The position numbers were made by a program, and so were the translations under genes. Below are positions 1 through 7,649 of a DNA stretch of 45,255 bases, in pieces. The DNA is from Pelotomaculum propionicicum (lineage in GTDB: Bacteria; Bacillota; Desulfotomaculia; Desulfotomaculales; Pelotomaculaceae): assembly GCF_004369225.1 (NCBI RefSeq), contig NZ_QFFZ01000030.1:1-45255 (forward strand), in the 5' to 3' direction. Below the pieces are notes generated by a model. The model saw only the letters and a program-made list of their open reading frames with translations, was not told the origin of the DNA and made no database searches. The first letter of the stretch is position 1; the number at the start of each line of letters is the position of its first letter.

Positions 1-2
1 AC

Positions 3-266
3 ATTTTTTCACATGACTGGAATGCGATGCGGGGGTATCATTACCTCATGCATATCGCCCGTATGTTAAATGAAATGGCGCTTCATTCGCTTTACCTGAC
101 GGAACATGTCAAAACAGTCGGGGTTCAGTCTTTCATCAAGAAGTTTTATGAAGCTATGACCTATAGTGAGTTGGATACAGGGCGGCTTCGCCGGCTGACC
201 GAATCTCCCGGTCAATTGCGACTAGTGCGCGAAGAAAATTGGAAAGCAAGCCGTCTGGCGGCATAG
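3..266 (+). pseudogene. C-terminal part of a transposase-like protein, cut by the window edge
   Basis: The frame is open from the first bases of the window, so the gene begins upstream. The visible 87 residues begin around HDWNAMRGYHYLMHIAR and end at a TAG at 264-266. This pattern of a DW..M..YHYLM helix followed by a basic tail resembles the C-terminus of DDE transposases of Firmicutes, but I cannot name the IS family. The next 160 bases contain nothing recognisable. It may be an intact IS cut by the window or a relic at the element's left edge. The assignment rests on remembered family resemblance only. Confidence 0.4.
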
Positions 267-426
267 CGAATTGAACTGATACAGACAGCTTAGGCAGCGG
301 TTGCGCGGCGCTACTCGTCTTTCCGTTGAAGATGTCCGGCATGCTAAAACGAGCAGAAACGGTTTAGTTAAGGATGTGTTGATACGGATAAACCGGTGAT
401 TTTTGGAATAACCGAATAGGCAATAG

Positions 427-684
427 TTGCGAAAACGTCAATTCCAGACCCCGCAAGATTTAAAAAACATTTTCATGCGTCAGCTCTGTGATAATGTGCA
501 AGCGGTAGATCACGACAGTGTAAAAAAACCGGTTTCCGCACAGACTGGTGAACCAAAAGGCGGCGAGAGAAAAGACGGCCAGGTTTATCTCCCCGGCTTC
601 GGCTGGGTGACCGAAACAGGCGGTTCGGGCACAACAGTAGACGGTGACGGTGATATCAACAAACAGGTTGGGACTATGGATTAG
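427..684 (+). pseudogene. C-terminal remnant of a DUF6550-like ICE protein
   Basis: The frame opens with a TTG directly after a TAG stop at 424-426 and has no ribosome binding site. Its last 45 residues carry a pattern (KDGQVYLPGFGWV, then a Gly-rich stretch and a KVGTM-like end, here KQVGTMD) that I recall from DUF6550 proteins of clostridial ICEs. Those proteins normally have an N-terminal membrane segment, which is missing here. The fragment sits immediately before the secreted-protein gene, as expected for an ICE order. It is most likely a 5'-truncated relic. Confidence 0.45.
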
Positions 685-759
685 CCCTCGACAATAGACC
701 AAACATTCCAAGGAGCGCAGCAGAAATTGCGGTGTTTTTTGCTGTTCAAGGAGGTCTTT

Positions 760-2451
760 ATGAAACGAATACTGAGCATTTTTATGGTGCTGACTCTGCT
801 GCTGACCGCCCTGCTTCCCCTCACCGCCTATGCCGAAGGCGAAGGGAACATTGACCATGGAGGCGGCGGCATGGGCAGCGGCACCGACGAAAACTTCTGG
901 AACCCCGGCGACGAGGGGGTGCGGGTCACGGTGGTTAGAGCCGGCGATCACGCGTTGGTCACCACCCCGGTTGATTTTACCAACCAAAGCCCCGACAACA
1001 TCCAGGCGCACTTCGGCAAGGTCAGCAAAATATCCTACACCAACGGTTTTTCTTTGACGCCCGGCACGCAGCAATACACCTATGTCAATCCGGGGCAAGC
1101 GATTCCGAGAATCATCACCTCCGGCAGCGGCAACGCCAACATCGAAGTCATCAAAAGCTATTTTACAGATGAACTGGTTATTAGATATATTGCCGATATT
1201 ACCGGTTTCAATTATGATACCCTCATCAACGGTGACTACAAAATACTGTTAGAGCCGGTTGTCTACATGACCTTCCAGGGCGTAAGGATTGCTCTGACGG
1301 CCACCGAGGCGGCGCTTTACGACCAGCAGTTGGACGGCGGGCTGCGCGGCGTAATGGTTTCACTTTCGCACAAGAACCTGCCGCTGGCGATGTTCCTGGA
1401 AACGCCCGATCTCGGCTATCCGGCCTGGTCCGGCTCCCGAACCAGCGCAGCCTCCAACACGGACATCATCAGCTCCCTTGGCCTTGGCATCGTGCGGTTC
1501 AGCGAGGCGGAGCCTCCCCAGGTGAGCGGCTATGACTACACCTATCGGGTCAACACTCAGGTCATCACCTCGGTCACGGTCAGCGGCGGCCAGGCCGATC
1601 CCGACCATCCAGTGACGGTGCGCTTTACCATCGGCGGTCAAACCTACATGGTGAACAACGTCTATTATCCCGAAGGCGACAGCCAGCTTGCGTGGGTGCG
1701 CTGGACGACACCCGCCACGCCGCAGACCATGACCATTAATGTGTCCGTCGCAGGCAGAGGCAGAGCCAGCCAGGGCACCATCACCGCAAACATTGTGGAT
1801 CTGTCGGGCCATGATCCGCCCAATCCCGTTGCCGACGACCGCAACGACGCCTACTCCAAACCGGGCGTTCCGAGCAATGCGCAGAAAACCTCCGCAACAT
1901 GGGGCGTGTGGCGTCCCTGGTGGCAAGAGTATTGGGTGTGGCACTCCACCGGCGATGGTTCGGGCTGTTGGTGCGACCATGGCTGGTGGGAGTTCGACTG
2001 GAATTCCTACTCGGCAAGCCTTTTGGCGTCCATGAGCGTCAAGCCGGATGACAAGGACCCGACCGCGGCAGGCAAGACCATGAAAAGCGGATACGGCATC
2101 AACCAGACCGTCGCCGCCCAGGTCAGCACCAGTCAATCCTCGGCGGTGACAGGCGCGCAGACCGCCGTGACCTATTTTCCTGAATTCCAATATCAGTCCT
2201 ACTGGCGTCTGCTGGACAGAACCGGCGGCGGTTACAGCGCCAAATTTGAGTTCGCCCCGAACCAGTACAGCACGTATAACCGGCGCACCTACTTCACCCC
2301 CATCTGGCTGCCGGACGGAAGCTATACGCCCTACACCTACCTGATGGATTGCTGGACGCCCCAGGGGATGCTCAGCATGAATCTCACCGACTCGGTGACC
2401 ATCAGCGGGAATCTTTGGAGCGACTGGCATATCGCGCCGGTCAAACCCTGA
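760..2451 (+). CDS. Large secreted protein of the conjugation cluster
   Basis: This 563-residue protein has a classic signal peptide (MKRILSIFMVLTLLL, then an AYAEG cleavage region near residues 25-28). The start was chosen at 760 because AAGGAGGTC lies just upstream; an earlier TTG at 727 has no such site. The body has many Thr, Ser, Gly and aromatic residues and no further membrane segment, so export or surface attachment is expected. A striking Trp/Cys-rich patch lies near residues 385-420 (WGVWRPWWQEYWVW and GCWCDHGWWEF). It opens the transfer gene cluster, ahead of the DUF3852-like gene. A role in mating-pair contact is inferred from position only; no catalytic motif is seen. A rho-independent terminator follows at once. 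Confidence 0.75.
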   Translation: MKRILSIFMVLTLLLTALLPLTAYAEGEGNIDHGGGGMGSGTDENFWNPGDEGVRVTVVRAGDHALVTTPVDFTNQSPDNIQAHFGKVSKISYTNGFSLTPGTQQYTYVNPGQAIPRIITSGSGNANIEVIKSYFTDELVIRYIADITGFNYDTLINGDYKILLEPVVYMTFQGVRIALTATEAALYDQQLDGGLRGVMVSLSHKNLPLAMFLETPDLGYPAWSGSRTSAASNTDIISSLGLGIVRFSEAEPPQVSGYDYTYRVNTQVITSVTVSGGQADPDHPVTVRFTIGGQTYMVNNVYYPEGDSQLAWVRWTTPATPQTMTINVSVAGRGRASQGTITANIVDLSGHDPPNPVADDRNDAYSKPGVPSNAQKTSATWGVWRPWWQEYWVWHSTGDGSGCWCDHGWWEFDWNSYSASLLASMSVKPDDKDPTAAGKTMKSGYGINQTVAAQVSTSQSSAVTGAQTAVTYFPEFQYQSYWRLLDRTGGGYSAKFEFAPNQYSTYNRRTYFTPIWLPDGSYTPYTYLMDCWTPQGMLSMNLTDSVTISGNLWSDWHIAPVKP

Positions 2452-2474
2452 CCTTATCATCGGGAAAAGAAGCG

Positions 2475-2509
2475 GACCGCAAGGCCAAAACAGCTTTGCG
2501 GTCTTTTTT
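2475..2509 (+). terminator. Rho-independent terminator after the secreted-protein gene
   Basis: The 8-bp stem GACCGCAA / TTGCGGTC (2475-2482 with 2496-2503) is followed by six T. It lies about 30 bases before the next start codon, so it may attenuate rather than end transcription of the transfer operon. Confidence 0.8.
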
Positions 2510-2539
2510 CAGCAATAAAACATGAAAGGTGGAAAAGCC

Positions 2540-2881
2540 ATGAAAAAAACCAAGAAGCTCCTGCTTGTCTTGGGCGCAGCCCTTGTCCTTGCAAGCATAT
2601 TCTGCGTGGCCGCCCATGCCGCGCCTAGCGGCGACGTGGCGGGAGCCATCGAGGGCACCTGGAACGACGCGTCCGATCAGATCAAAACCGTGGTCAACAA
2701 GGTGGTGTTCCCCGCCATCGACCTGATTCTGGCCGTGTTTTTCTTCGCCAAGCTGGGCATGGCGTACTTCGACTACCGCAAACACGGGCAGTTTGAGTGG
2801 GAGGCTCCGGCCATTCTCTTCGCTTGCCTGCTCTTTGCCCTAACTGCTCCGCTATATATCTGGCAGATACTTGGCATGTAG
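2540..2881 (+). CDS. Small membrane protein of the conjugation apparatus (DUF3852-like)
   Basis: The 113-residue protein has an N-terminal signal or anchor segment (MKKTKKLLLVLGAALVLAS), an Ala-rich junction near residue 30, and two further hydrophobic segments (about residues 52-72 and 90-110). The start at 2540 is preferred to 2522 because AAAGGTGG sits 8 bases upstream. Size, topology and position between the secreted protein and the VirB6-like gene match the DUF3852 proteins of Tn1549-type elements, which are about the size of VirB2-type pilins. A pilin role is my inference. The toxin-antitoxin cassette downstream separates it from the other transfer genes. Confidence 0.7.
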   Translation: MKKTKKLLLVLGAALVLASIFCVAAHAAPSGDVAGAIEGTWNDASDQIKTVVNKVVFPAIDLILAVFFFAKLGMAYFDYRKHGQFEWEAPAILFACLLFALTAPLYIWQILGM

Positions 2882-2959
2882 TCCAAACAGTGAGTCTGCA
2901 GATTTATGGAACCGCGGACCTTTTTATTTCCAAATTCAAGTAGATTATAAAAACTGCTG

Positions 2960-2968
2960 TGGTATAAT
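2960..2968 (+). promoter_or_regulatory. Extended -10 promoter for mntA-hepT
   Basis: TGGTATAAT is a perfect extended -10 element (TGnTATAAT) 42 bases before the mntA start. No good -35 is visible, which is normal for extended -10 promoters. It gives the toxin-antitoxin pair its own promoter inside the transfer region. Confidence 0.6.
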
Positions 2969-3010
2969 AGATCAAAAAGTATTTTAAACATATTTCAAGG
3001 AGGCGAGAGC

Positions 3011-3313
3011 ATGACAGCGAAAAAGTATACGATAGAAGAAATCAAAACTGTTGTAGAACCAATCGCCCGAAAATATGGGGTGGAACGCGTGTATCTGTTT
3101 GGCTCTTATGCCCGTGGAGATGTTACTGAAAACAGTGATATAGATTTACGCGTGGATAAAGGGTCCCTTAAAGGGATGTTTGCTCTGTGCGGGTTATATA
3201 CGGAAATTGAAGAAGCTCTACAGACGAAAGTGGACGTTCTGACAACAGGAAGCCTGGAAGATGACTTTCTCCATAAGATACGGAAAGAAGAGGTGCTTCT
3301 ATATGGCGGATAA
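3011..3313 (+). CDS. mntA: MntA-type nucleotidyltransferase antitoxin
   Basis: This 100-residue minimal nucleotidyltransferase carries GSYARGDVTENSDID, which fits the GSX10DXD signature of MntA exactly. Family knowledge: MntA antitoxins inactivate a partner HEPN toxin by adding AMP groups to a tyrosine near the toxin's active site. The partner gene overlaps it by 11 bases, so translation is coupled. AAGGAGG lies upstream of the ATG. The pair lies between two conjugation genes with its own promoter and terminator, so it looks like an inserted cassette that stabilises the element. Confidence 0.88.
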   Translation: MTAKKYTIEEIKTVVEPIARKYGVERVYLFGSYARGDVTENSDIDLRVDKGSLKGMFALCGLYTEIEEALQTKVDVLTTGSLEDDFLHKIRKEEVLLYGG

Positions 3314-3719
3314 CCGGAACGCCGACGTACTCCGCCGTATCATTTCCTATTGCCGTGAGATAGAAGAAACCATTCGGCGGTTTGGAAAAGATTACACGGT
3401 ATTCGCGCAAGATTCCGTATATAGGAATGCCACGGCTCTTTGTGTAATGCAAATTGGAGAATTGACCACGCGTCTCACCAATGATTTTAAACAAACCTAC
3501 ACTGGAATGCCTTGGACGCAGATTAAGGCGTTGCGTAATGTGGTTGCTCACAGCTATGGTAAAATTGACGTGGAAAGCTTATGGGAAACCATAACCATCG
3601 ACATTCCAAAGTTGAAAGACTATTGCTCCGACATCATCCAACAATTTGATGTCCTCACGCAGGAGAGCGCCAACGATCCGGAGGATGAGCAAAAGATTCC
3701 CGGCATTTCCATGGATTAA
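3303..3719 (+). CDS. hepT: HepT-type HEPN ribonuclease toxin
   Basis: The 138-residue product is a DUF86/HEPN protein. It contains RNVVAHSY, matching the RX4HXY motif in which Arg and His are catalytic for RNA cleavage and the Tyr is the residue AMPylated by MntA. The start at 3303 is chosen because it overlaps the mntA stop; an upstream ATG at 3261 lies deep inside mntA. The C-terminus runs past the HEPN domain into an acidic stretch and ends IPGISMD, resembling the tails of unrelated proteins of this element. This may mark fusion with the 3' end of a lost ICE gene. A terminator follows. Confidence 0.87.
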   Translation: MADNRNADVLRRIISYCREIEETIRRFGKDYTVFAQDSVYRNATALCVMQIGELTTRLTNDFKQTYTGMPWTQIKALRNVVAHSYGKIDVESLWETITIDIPKLKDYCSDIIQQFDVLTQESANDPEDEQKIPGISMD

Positions 3720-3746
3720 ACAAAACCAACTAAAAAAAGCAATTGG

Positions 3747-3781
3747 AACACGCTTATCTGAAATAGGAAGCGTGTTTTTTT
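3747..3781 (+). terminator. Terminator of mntA-hepT
   Basis: A 9-bp stem, AACACGCTT with AAGCGTGTT (3747-3755 and 3768-3776), is followed by a run of T. It closes the toxin-antitoxin cassette. Confidence 0.85.
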
Positions 3782-3833
3782 ATTGCCTGTATTTAGAATA
3801 TCTCTTCACCTCTCCTGTACAATCATTATGCGC

Positions 3834-3868
3834 GGAAGCCTGGGTAAAAGCAGGCTTTCCGTTTTTTT
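3834..3868 (+). terminator. Hairpin with T-run just before the virB6-like gene
   Basis: GGAAGCCTG pairs with CAGGCTTTCC (3834-3842 and 3851-3860), followed by seven T at 3862-3868. It ends only 22 bases before the start codon of the next transfer gene, so it would act as an attenuator for that gene rather than as a simple operon end. Confidence 0.7.
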
Positions 3869-3890
3869 ATGAAAGGAGTGACAGGCCCAA

Positions 3891-4751
3891 ATGTTTATAT
3901 GGGATTTTACCACCGGCCTTGTGTTGGGGCAGATCATGGACTGGATCTATGGACAGATCATCGGCTTCCTTGGCGAATTCTTTGCCATGATGGGCAACAT
4001 GGGAGCCGAGCTGTTCGATATGAGCTGGGTGCAGGCCATCGTGCTGTTCTTCTCCTACCTGGCCTGGGCGCTTTACGGGACAGGGCTGGTGGTAGCCGTC
4101 TTTGAATGCGGCATTGAGGCCCAGTCAGGCAAAGCCAGCGTCAAGGATACCGCCTTAAACGCCATCAAAGGCTTTATGGCCGTGAACCTGTTTTCCCTAG
4201 CGCCGGTGGAGCTATACAAGCTGGCCATCACCTTGCAGAGCAGCTTCACATCGGGCATTACCGGCCTTACGGCGGCAGACAGCGGCATCAGCACCATGTT
4301 CATAGCCGCCCTTACCAATCTCGGCGGCTTCGGGCTCAACCCCATCATGAGTATATTCTGTGTCATCCTCATGGGCTACGCGGTGATCAAGGTATTCTTC
4401 GCCAATTTGAAGCGCGGCGGCATCCTGCTGATCCAGATCGCCGTGGGGAGCCTGTATATGTTCAGTGTTCCCCGTGGCTACATCGACGGTTTTGTAAGCT
4501 GGAGCAAACAGGTGGCGGGCTTATGCCTCACCGCTTTTTTACAGGCCACTATTTTGGTTGCCGGCTTAATGGTGTTTAACAGCAACATGCTCTTAGGTCT
4601 CGGCCTGATGCTGGCAGCCTCGGAGATACCGCGGATTGCCGGACAATTCGGACTGGACACCTCCACCAAAGGCAACCTCATGAGCACCGTGTACGCCGCG
4701 CAAACAGCGGTCAATATGACCAGAACGGTGATAAGGGCGGTGGCCAAATGA
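3891..4751 (+). CDS. VirB6/TrbL-like polytopic membrane protein of the transfer channel
   Basis: The 286-residue product is almost entirely hydrophobic, with about seven membrane segments and short polar loops. It begins MFIWDFTTGLVLGQIMDWI and resembles the DUF6045/TrbL-type inner membrane proteins of clostridial ICEs. In the type IV secretion family these proteins form the inner-membrane channel with VirB3 and VirB4. AAAGGAGTG precedes the ATG. The stop overlaps the next start (ATGA), so the following gene is translationally coupled. Assignment rests on topology and context more than on exact motifs. Confidence 0.75.
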   Translation: MFIWDFTTGLVLGQIMDWIYGQIIGFLGEFFAMMGNMGAELFDMSWVQAIVLFFSYLAWALYGTGLVVAVFECGIEAQSGKASVKDTALNAIKGFMAVNLFSLAPVELYKLAITLQSSFTSGITGLTAADSGISTMFIAALTNLGGFGLNPIMSIFCVILMGYAVIKVFFANLKRGGILLIQIAVGSLYMFSVPRGYIDGFVSWSKQVAGLCLTAFLQATILVAGLMVFNSNMLLGLGLMLAASEIPRIAGQFGLDTSTKGNLMSTVYAAQTAVNMTRTVIRAVAK

Positions 4752-5317
4752 CGGAAATGAAGCTGGTCTATATCGCCTCGCCCTACGCCGGGGATATCGC
4801 ATACAATACCAGGATGGCCATAGAATACTGCCGCCATGCCGCTGGCCGCGGCGTCATTCCCCTGGCTCCTCATTTGCTCCTGCCGAAATTTCTCTTTGAA
4901 TCCAATCCGCGGGAGCGGGAGCAGGGCATCAAAATGGGGCTGCGGCTGCTGGGCGTATGCTCCGAGCTGTGGGTGTTCGGCGACCGGATATCCGCTGGCA
5001 TGCGCCGCGAGATTGCGGAGGCCGAAAGGCTGGGTATTAAAATCGTTTATCAGGATTCAAATAAAATTCAGGGAGTGATGAATATGAAGCAATGGGGTAT
5101 TTGGGTGAAAAGAGGCGCGGACTCTGTCTGCGGAGCGGCGGAAGCCTGGCTGAAATCAAACGGAAACCCCCTGACCTTTGACAGTTATGAGGAAGCGGCG
5201 GCTAGGGCCGCATCGCTCATGCAAGATATCGGAACCGCCAATGTCTCCTACTATCCGAAGGAGATGCGGCGGGAGCCGGAGGAAGCGCCCGTGCCCGGCC
5301 TGAGCATGAAGCTGTAG
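4748..5317 (+). CDS. DUF4406/DUF7768-like nucleoside deoxyribosyltransferase-fold protein
   Basis: This 189-residue protein has two parts. Residues 1-102 start MTEMKLVYIASPYAGD and contain IASPY and GDRISAGMRREI, a pattern of DUF4406-type proteins related to nucleoside 2-deoxyribosyltransferases. Residues 110-175 form a small domain (KQWGIWVKRGADSV onward) with no known function that I recognise. The protein ends in an acidic linker and VPGLSMKL, a tail shared with other element proteins. It is coupled to the VirB6-like gene by an ATGA overlap. The biochemical role in conjugation is unknown; nucleotide handling is a guess from fold. Confidence 0.6.
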   Translation: MTEMKLVYIASPYAGDIAYNTRMAIEYCRHAAGRGVIPLAPHLLLPKFLFESNPREREQGIKMGLRLLGVCSELWVFGDRISAGMRREIAEAERLGIKIVYQDSNKIQGVMNMKQWGIWVKRGADSVCGAAEAWLKSNGNPLTFDSYEEAAARAASLMQDIGTANVSYYPKEMRREPEEAPVPGLSMKL

Positions 5318-5330
5318 GGAGGGCTGAGAC

Positions 5331-5633
5331 ATGTATATTTACCCTGACAATTTAAAATCCCAAGCCGTGCTGTGGCTATGGCAGCTTCGGGACATCGGCG
5401 TCATCGGCGTCGGCTGTCTTATCTCTGTTTTCGCGCTGGCGCAGCTTGGTATTTTGCTTCCCATCGTGGCCACCGCCCTCTACGCCTTTTTAACTATCCG
5501 CTTCGAGGACACCAGCATTCTCGACTTTATAAAATATGCCTGCGCTTTTTTTATCACCAGGCAGCAGTTCTACGAATGGAGGCTGCAATCCGCCGACCAC
5601 TGGGAATTGGATAGAAAGCAGGTGAACAAATGA
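5331..5633 (+). CDS. PrgI/VirB3-like membrane protein
   Basis: The 100-residue product has two closely spaced membrane segments (about residues 22-60) and a polar C-terminal tail. Its beginning, MYIYPDNLKSQAVLWLW, and its size fit the PrgI family, the VirB3 counterpart in Gram-positive transfer systems, which partners the VirB4 ATPase at the membrane. The stop codon overlaps the start of the next gene (ATGA). In intact relatives virB4 follows closely; here the order is interrupted by several genes. Confidence 0.7.
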   Translation: MYIYPDNLKSQAVLWLWQLRDIGVIGVGCLISVFALAQLGILLPIVATALYAFLTIRFEDTSILDFIKYACAFFITRQQFYEWRLQSADHWELDRKQVNK

Positions 5634-6220
5634 GCGGAAAAGAGAAAAAACAACAGAAACAAAAGCTGGCCACGCGGCAGCTCATCAATACCAAAGCCGT
5701 CACCGACCACAGTCTGCAGACTTACGGCCACGGCGAGCTTGTATATTTTATCATCAAGCCCACTAATATCTCCGTACTGTCCGAGGCAAGCGTCGCCGCC
5801 CGAATTTACGCCCTCATGACCGTGCTGAAAGGCATGGCGGAGATCGAAATGTGCTGCCTGAATTCCCGTGAAAACTTCGAGGACAACAAACGGTTCCTGC
5901 GAAGCCGCATGGAGCGGGAGGAGCAGCCCGCCGTCCGCAAGCTGCTGGAAGCCGACCTGACCTTTCTGGACCGCATCCAGGTGCAGATGGCCACCGCCCG
6001 TGAATTTCTTATCATTATCCGGCTGCGCAATGAAAAAGAGAGCGAGGTGTTTCCCTATCTGAACCGTATTGAGAAAACCCTGCGGGACCAGGGTTTCTCC
6101 GTTAAGCGGGCTGATAAGGAGGACATCAAACGGCTGCTGGCGGTCTATTTCGAGCAGAACGTGACCACGGAGCGGTTCGAGGACTTCGACGGGGAGCGAT
6201 GGATTGTTTTGGGCGACTGA
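5630..6220 (+). CDS. Conserved conjugation-cluster protein, function unknown
   Basis: The 196-residue product begins with a lysine/glutamine-rich stretch (GKEKKQQKQK) and has no membrane segment. The middle is helical and charged (about residues 75-120). The start is coupled to the PrgI-like gene by a 4-base overlap. The fold around GELVYFIIKPTNISVLSEAS resembles N-terminal parts of VirB4/TraC-type ATPases, so it may be a detached VirB4 N-terminal domain or a VirB4 partner. This is inferred from position and general appearance. There is no Walker motif. Confidence 0.55.
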   Translation: MSGKEKKQQKQKLATRQLINTKAVTDHSLQTYGHGELVYFIIKPTNISVLSEASVAARIYALMTVLKGMAEIEMCCLNSRENFEDNKRFLRSRMEREEQPAVRKLLEADLTFLDRIQVQMATAREFLIIIRLRNEKESEVFPYLNRIEKTLRDQGFSVKRADKEDIKRLLAVYFEQNVTTERFEDFDGERWIVLGD

Positions 6221-6321
6221 AAAACATTCTCTTTACCCTTTTTCCCGTATGGACTTGTGGCCGCTCTTCGTTTATTGTCGTGTGTGACGCAAATAGGTAG
6301 TTCGCACAGGAGGTGATAAAG

Positions 6322-6612
6322 GTGACGGTTGCTCAAGATGAAATTCTAAGCATGTTTGTCACGGAGTTGCGGGAAAAAGCACTTTTAGATTTTCGGCATA
6401 GCGATCAGCAAGTTCAAGACCGATACAATGAGAACCGTGAATTAAGCATGAAATTAAACAATATTCTCAAAGAACTCAGCAAGGAAAAACGGCGGATCAT
6501 TGAGGACTACATGGACAAAACAAGCGGCCTTGTTAGCTGCCAGCTTGACTACCTCTATCTGAAAGGGATCAAGGATGGTTTTAAGCTGGTTAAAATGCTG
6601 GAACTCATATAG
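6322..6612 (+). CDS. Small DUF6809-like protein
   Basis: This 96-residue cytoplasmic, helical protein has a charged middle (RYNENRELSMKLNNIL and KELSKEKRRIIEDYM) and ends LKGIKDGFKLVKMLELI, which I recall from DUF6809 proteins of clostridial mobile elements. A GTG start at 6322 is chosen because AGGAGG lies 7 bases upstream; an in-frame GTG at 6313 overlaps that site. Its role is unknown. It lies just before the broken virB4 copy. Confidence 0.6.
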   Translation: MTVAQDEILSMFVTELREKALLDFRHSDQQVQDRYNENRELSMKLNNILKELSKEKRRIIEDYMDKTSGLVSCQLDYLYLKGIKDGFKLVKMLELI

Positions 6613-6701
6613 CTCCTGACCGGATACCCGTCAAATGCTTGCCCCAACAAGGCAGGTCTTTTTTTCTATTCATTTTTAACTGATAAGGAGATGATGCCTT
6701 A

Positions 6702-6865
6702 TGCCAAAAAGAAAAGGAACTCCTGCCGCGGCACAGCAAGATGGCATCCGCATCCAGGAATTTCTCGATATGATTTCTCCGTCGGTGATTCAATTTTTCA
6801 CCGACTATTTTATTTGCGGCAACACCTACCGCTATGTGTGAAAATTGTGTGAGTAGCCGACCAGA
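6702..6865 (+). pseudogene. 5' fragment of a second virB4, broken by stop codons
   Basis: The start has a good site (AAGGAGATGATG upstream). Its first 46 codons encode a protein closely matching the beginning of the intact VirB4 at 10155: both contain IRIQEFLDMI, the SPSVI/APSVI segment, and FICGNTYR. The match then runs into TGA at 6840 where the intact gene has TGG, and a second stop (TAG) where the intact gene has a Tyr codon. No ATPase domain follows. It is a residue of duplication or recombination between related elements, with about 3.3 kb of foreign genes between the two copies. Confidence 0.8.
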
Positions 6866-7093
6866 TGTTAAAGACGGCCATTCAGCTTCTGTACTCGCTG
6901 ACCTATCGGGACAGGGAAAGCGGTTATTCAGTTGTCTGGGCAAGCCTTTGCCGATGACTGATGAGAATGATGTCTACTCGTAACCAATGCGATACAGTCA
7001 AAGAACCACTTACCGCAGTTTAGGCTTACTTTTATAAATTGAATTTTATAATATGATAGAAGTAATAAAAATTTTTATTTTTTCGGGAAGTTT

Positions 7094-7122
7094 TTGACTC
7101 TCCAAAACATCTTAATTAGTAT
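7094..7122 (+). promoter_or_regulatory. Promoter of the ECF sigma/anti-sigma pair
   Basis: TTGACT at 7094-7099 and TAGTAT at 7117-7122 are separated by 17 bases, a good housekeeping-type promoter about 35 bases before the sigma gene start. An ECF-type autoregulated promoter is not obvious. Confidence 0.5.
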
Positions 7123-7157
7123 CAGGACAAAACGTTATGTATTGTGATGTGATGTTA

Positions 7158-7649
7158 ATGATAGAACGACAGAAAAAATTTTGCAGTTTAATAAGGGAAT
7201 ACCGATTAGGATTATTTCGCGTTGCAAAGGGAATCTTGAGAAATGATACCGATGCTGAGGATGCCGTAAGTGAAACAACCTGCAAAGCATTTGCAAATCT
7301 TGATAAACTGAGAAACTTTGAAAGCTTTAAACCCTGGGTTATGAAAATCCTTGTAAATGAGGCATATACCATGGCAAATAAACGGAAAAGAACTGAGCCG
7401 CTGGATGACATAGCAGTTGAGGACAACAATTCAGAGGCAATCGAATCACATGAGCTGTGGGATGCCGTTCAACATCTGAGTCTTGAATTCAGAACAGTAA
7501 CAATTTTATTCTACTACGAGGATATAAGTATCAAGGAAATCAGTAAGATTCTAAATCTGCCACAGGGGACCGTCAATTCAAGGCTTAACCGCTCCAGAGA
7601 AAAACTCAGATCAATTCTTAAAAGTAACGGAGGCCGCATAAATGAATAA
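7158..7649 (+). CDS. ECF-type RNA polymerase sigma factor
   Basis: The 163-residue product has sigma region 2 (residues about 5-70, including DTDAEDAVSETTCKAF and FKPWVMKILVNEA) and region 4 with its helix-turn-helix (ISIKEISKILNLPQGTVNSRLNRSREKL, given here in two parts: ISIKEISKILNLPQ and GTVNSRLNRSREKL). It is a group IV (ECF) sigma of the SigW/SigV kind. Starts at 7137 and 7152 are also possible; no strong ribosome site decides. It overlaps the following gene by 8 bases, as expected for a sigma with its anti-sigma. Its GC content is low compared with the transfer genes, suggesting separate origin. Confidence 0.88.
   Translation: MIERQKKFCSLIREYRLGLFRVAKGILRNDTDAEDAVSETTCKAFANLDKLRNFESFKPWVMKILVNEAYTMANKRKRTEPLDDIAVEDNNSEAIESHELWDAVQHLSLEFRTVTILFYYEDISIKEISKILNLPQGTVNSRLNRSREKLRSILKSNGGRINE

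Noticed and set aside
1360-2460. A 366-codon minus-strand open frame opposite the secreted-protein gene
   Set aside because: It is a shadow of a high-GC gene with a clear signal peptide and ribosome site; the antisense product is low in recognisable structure.
5630-6220. Calling this gene the main VirB4 ATPase
   Set aside because: It has no Walker motifs and is far too short; the real ATPase is at 10155.
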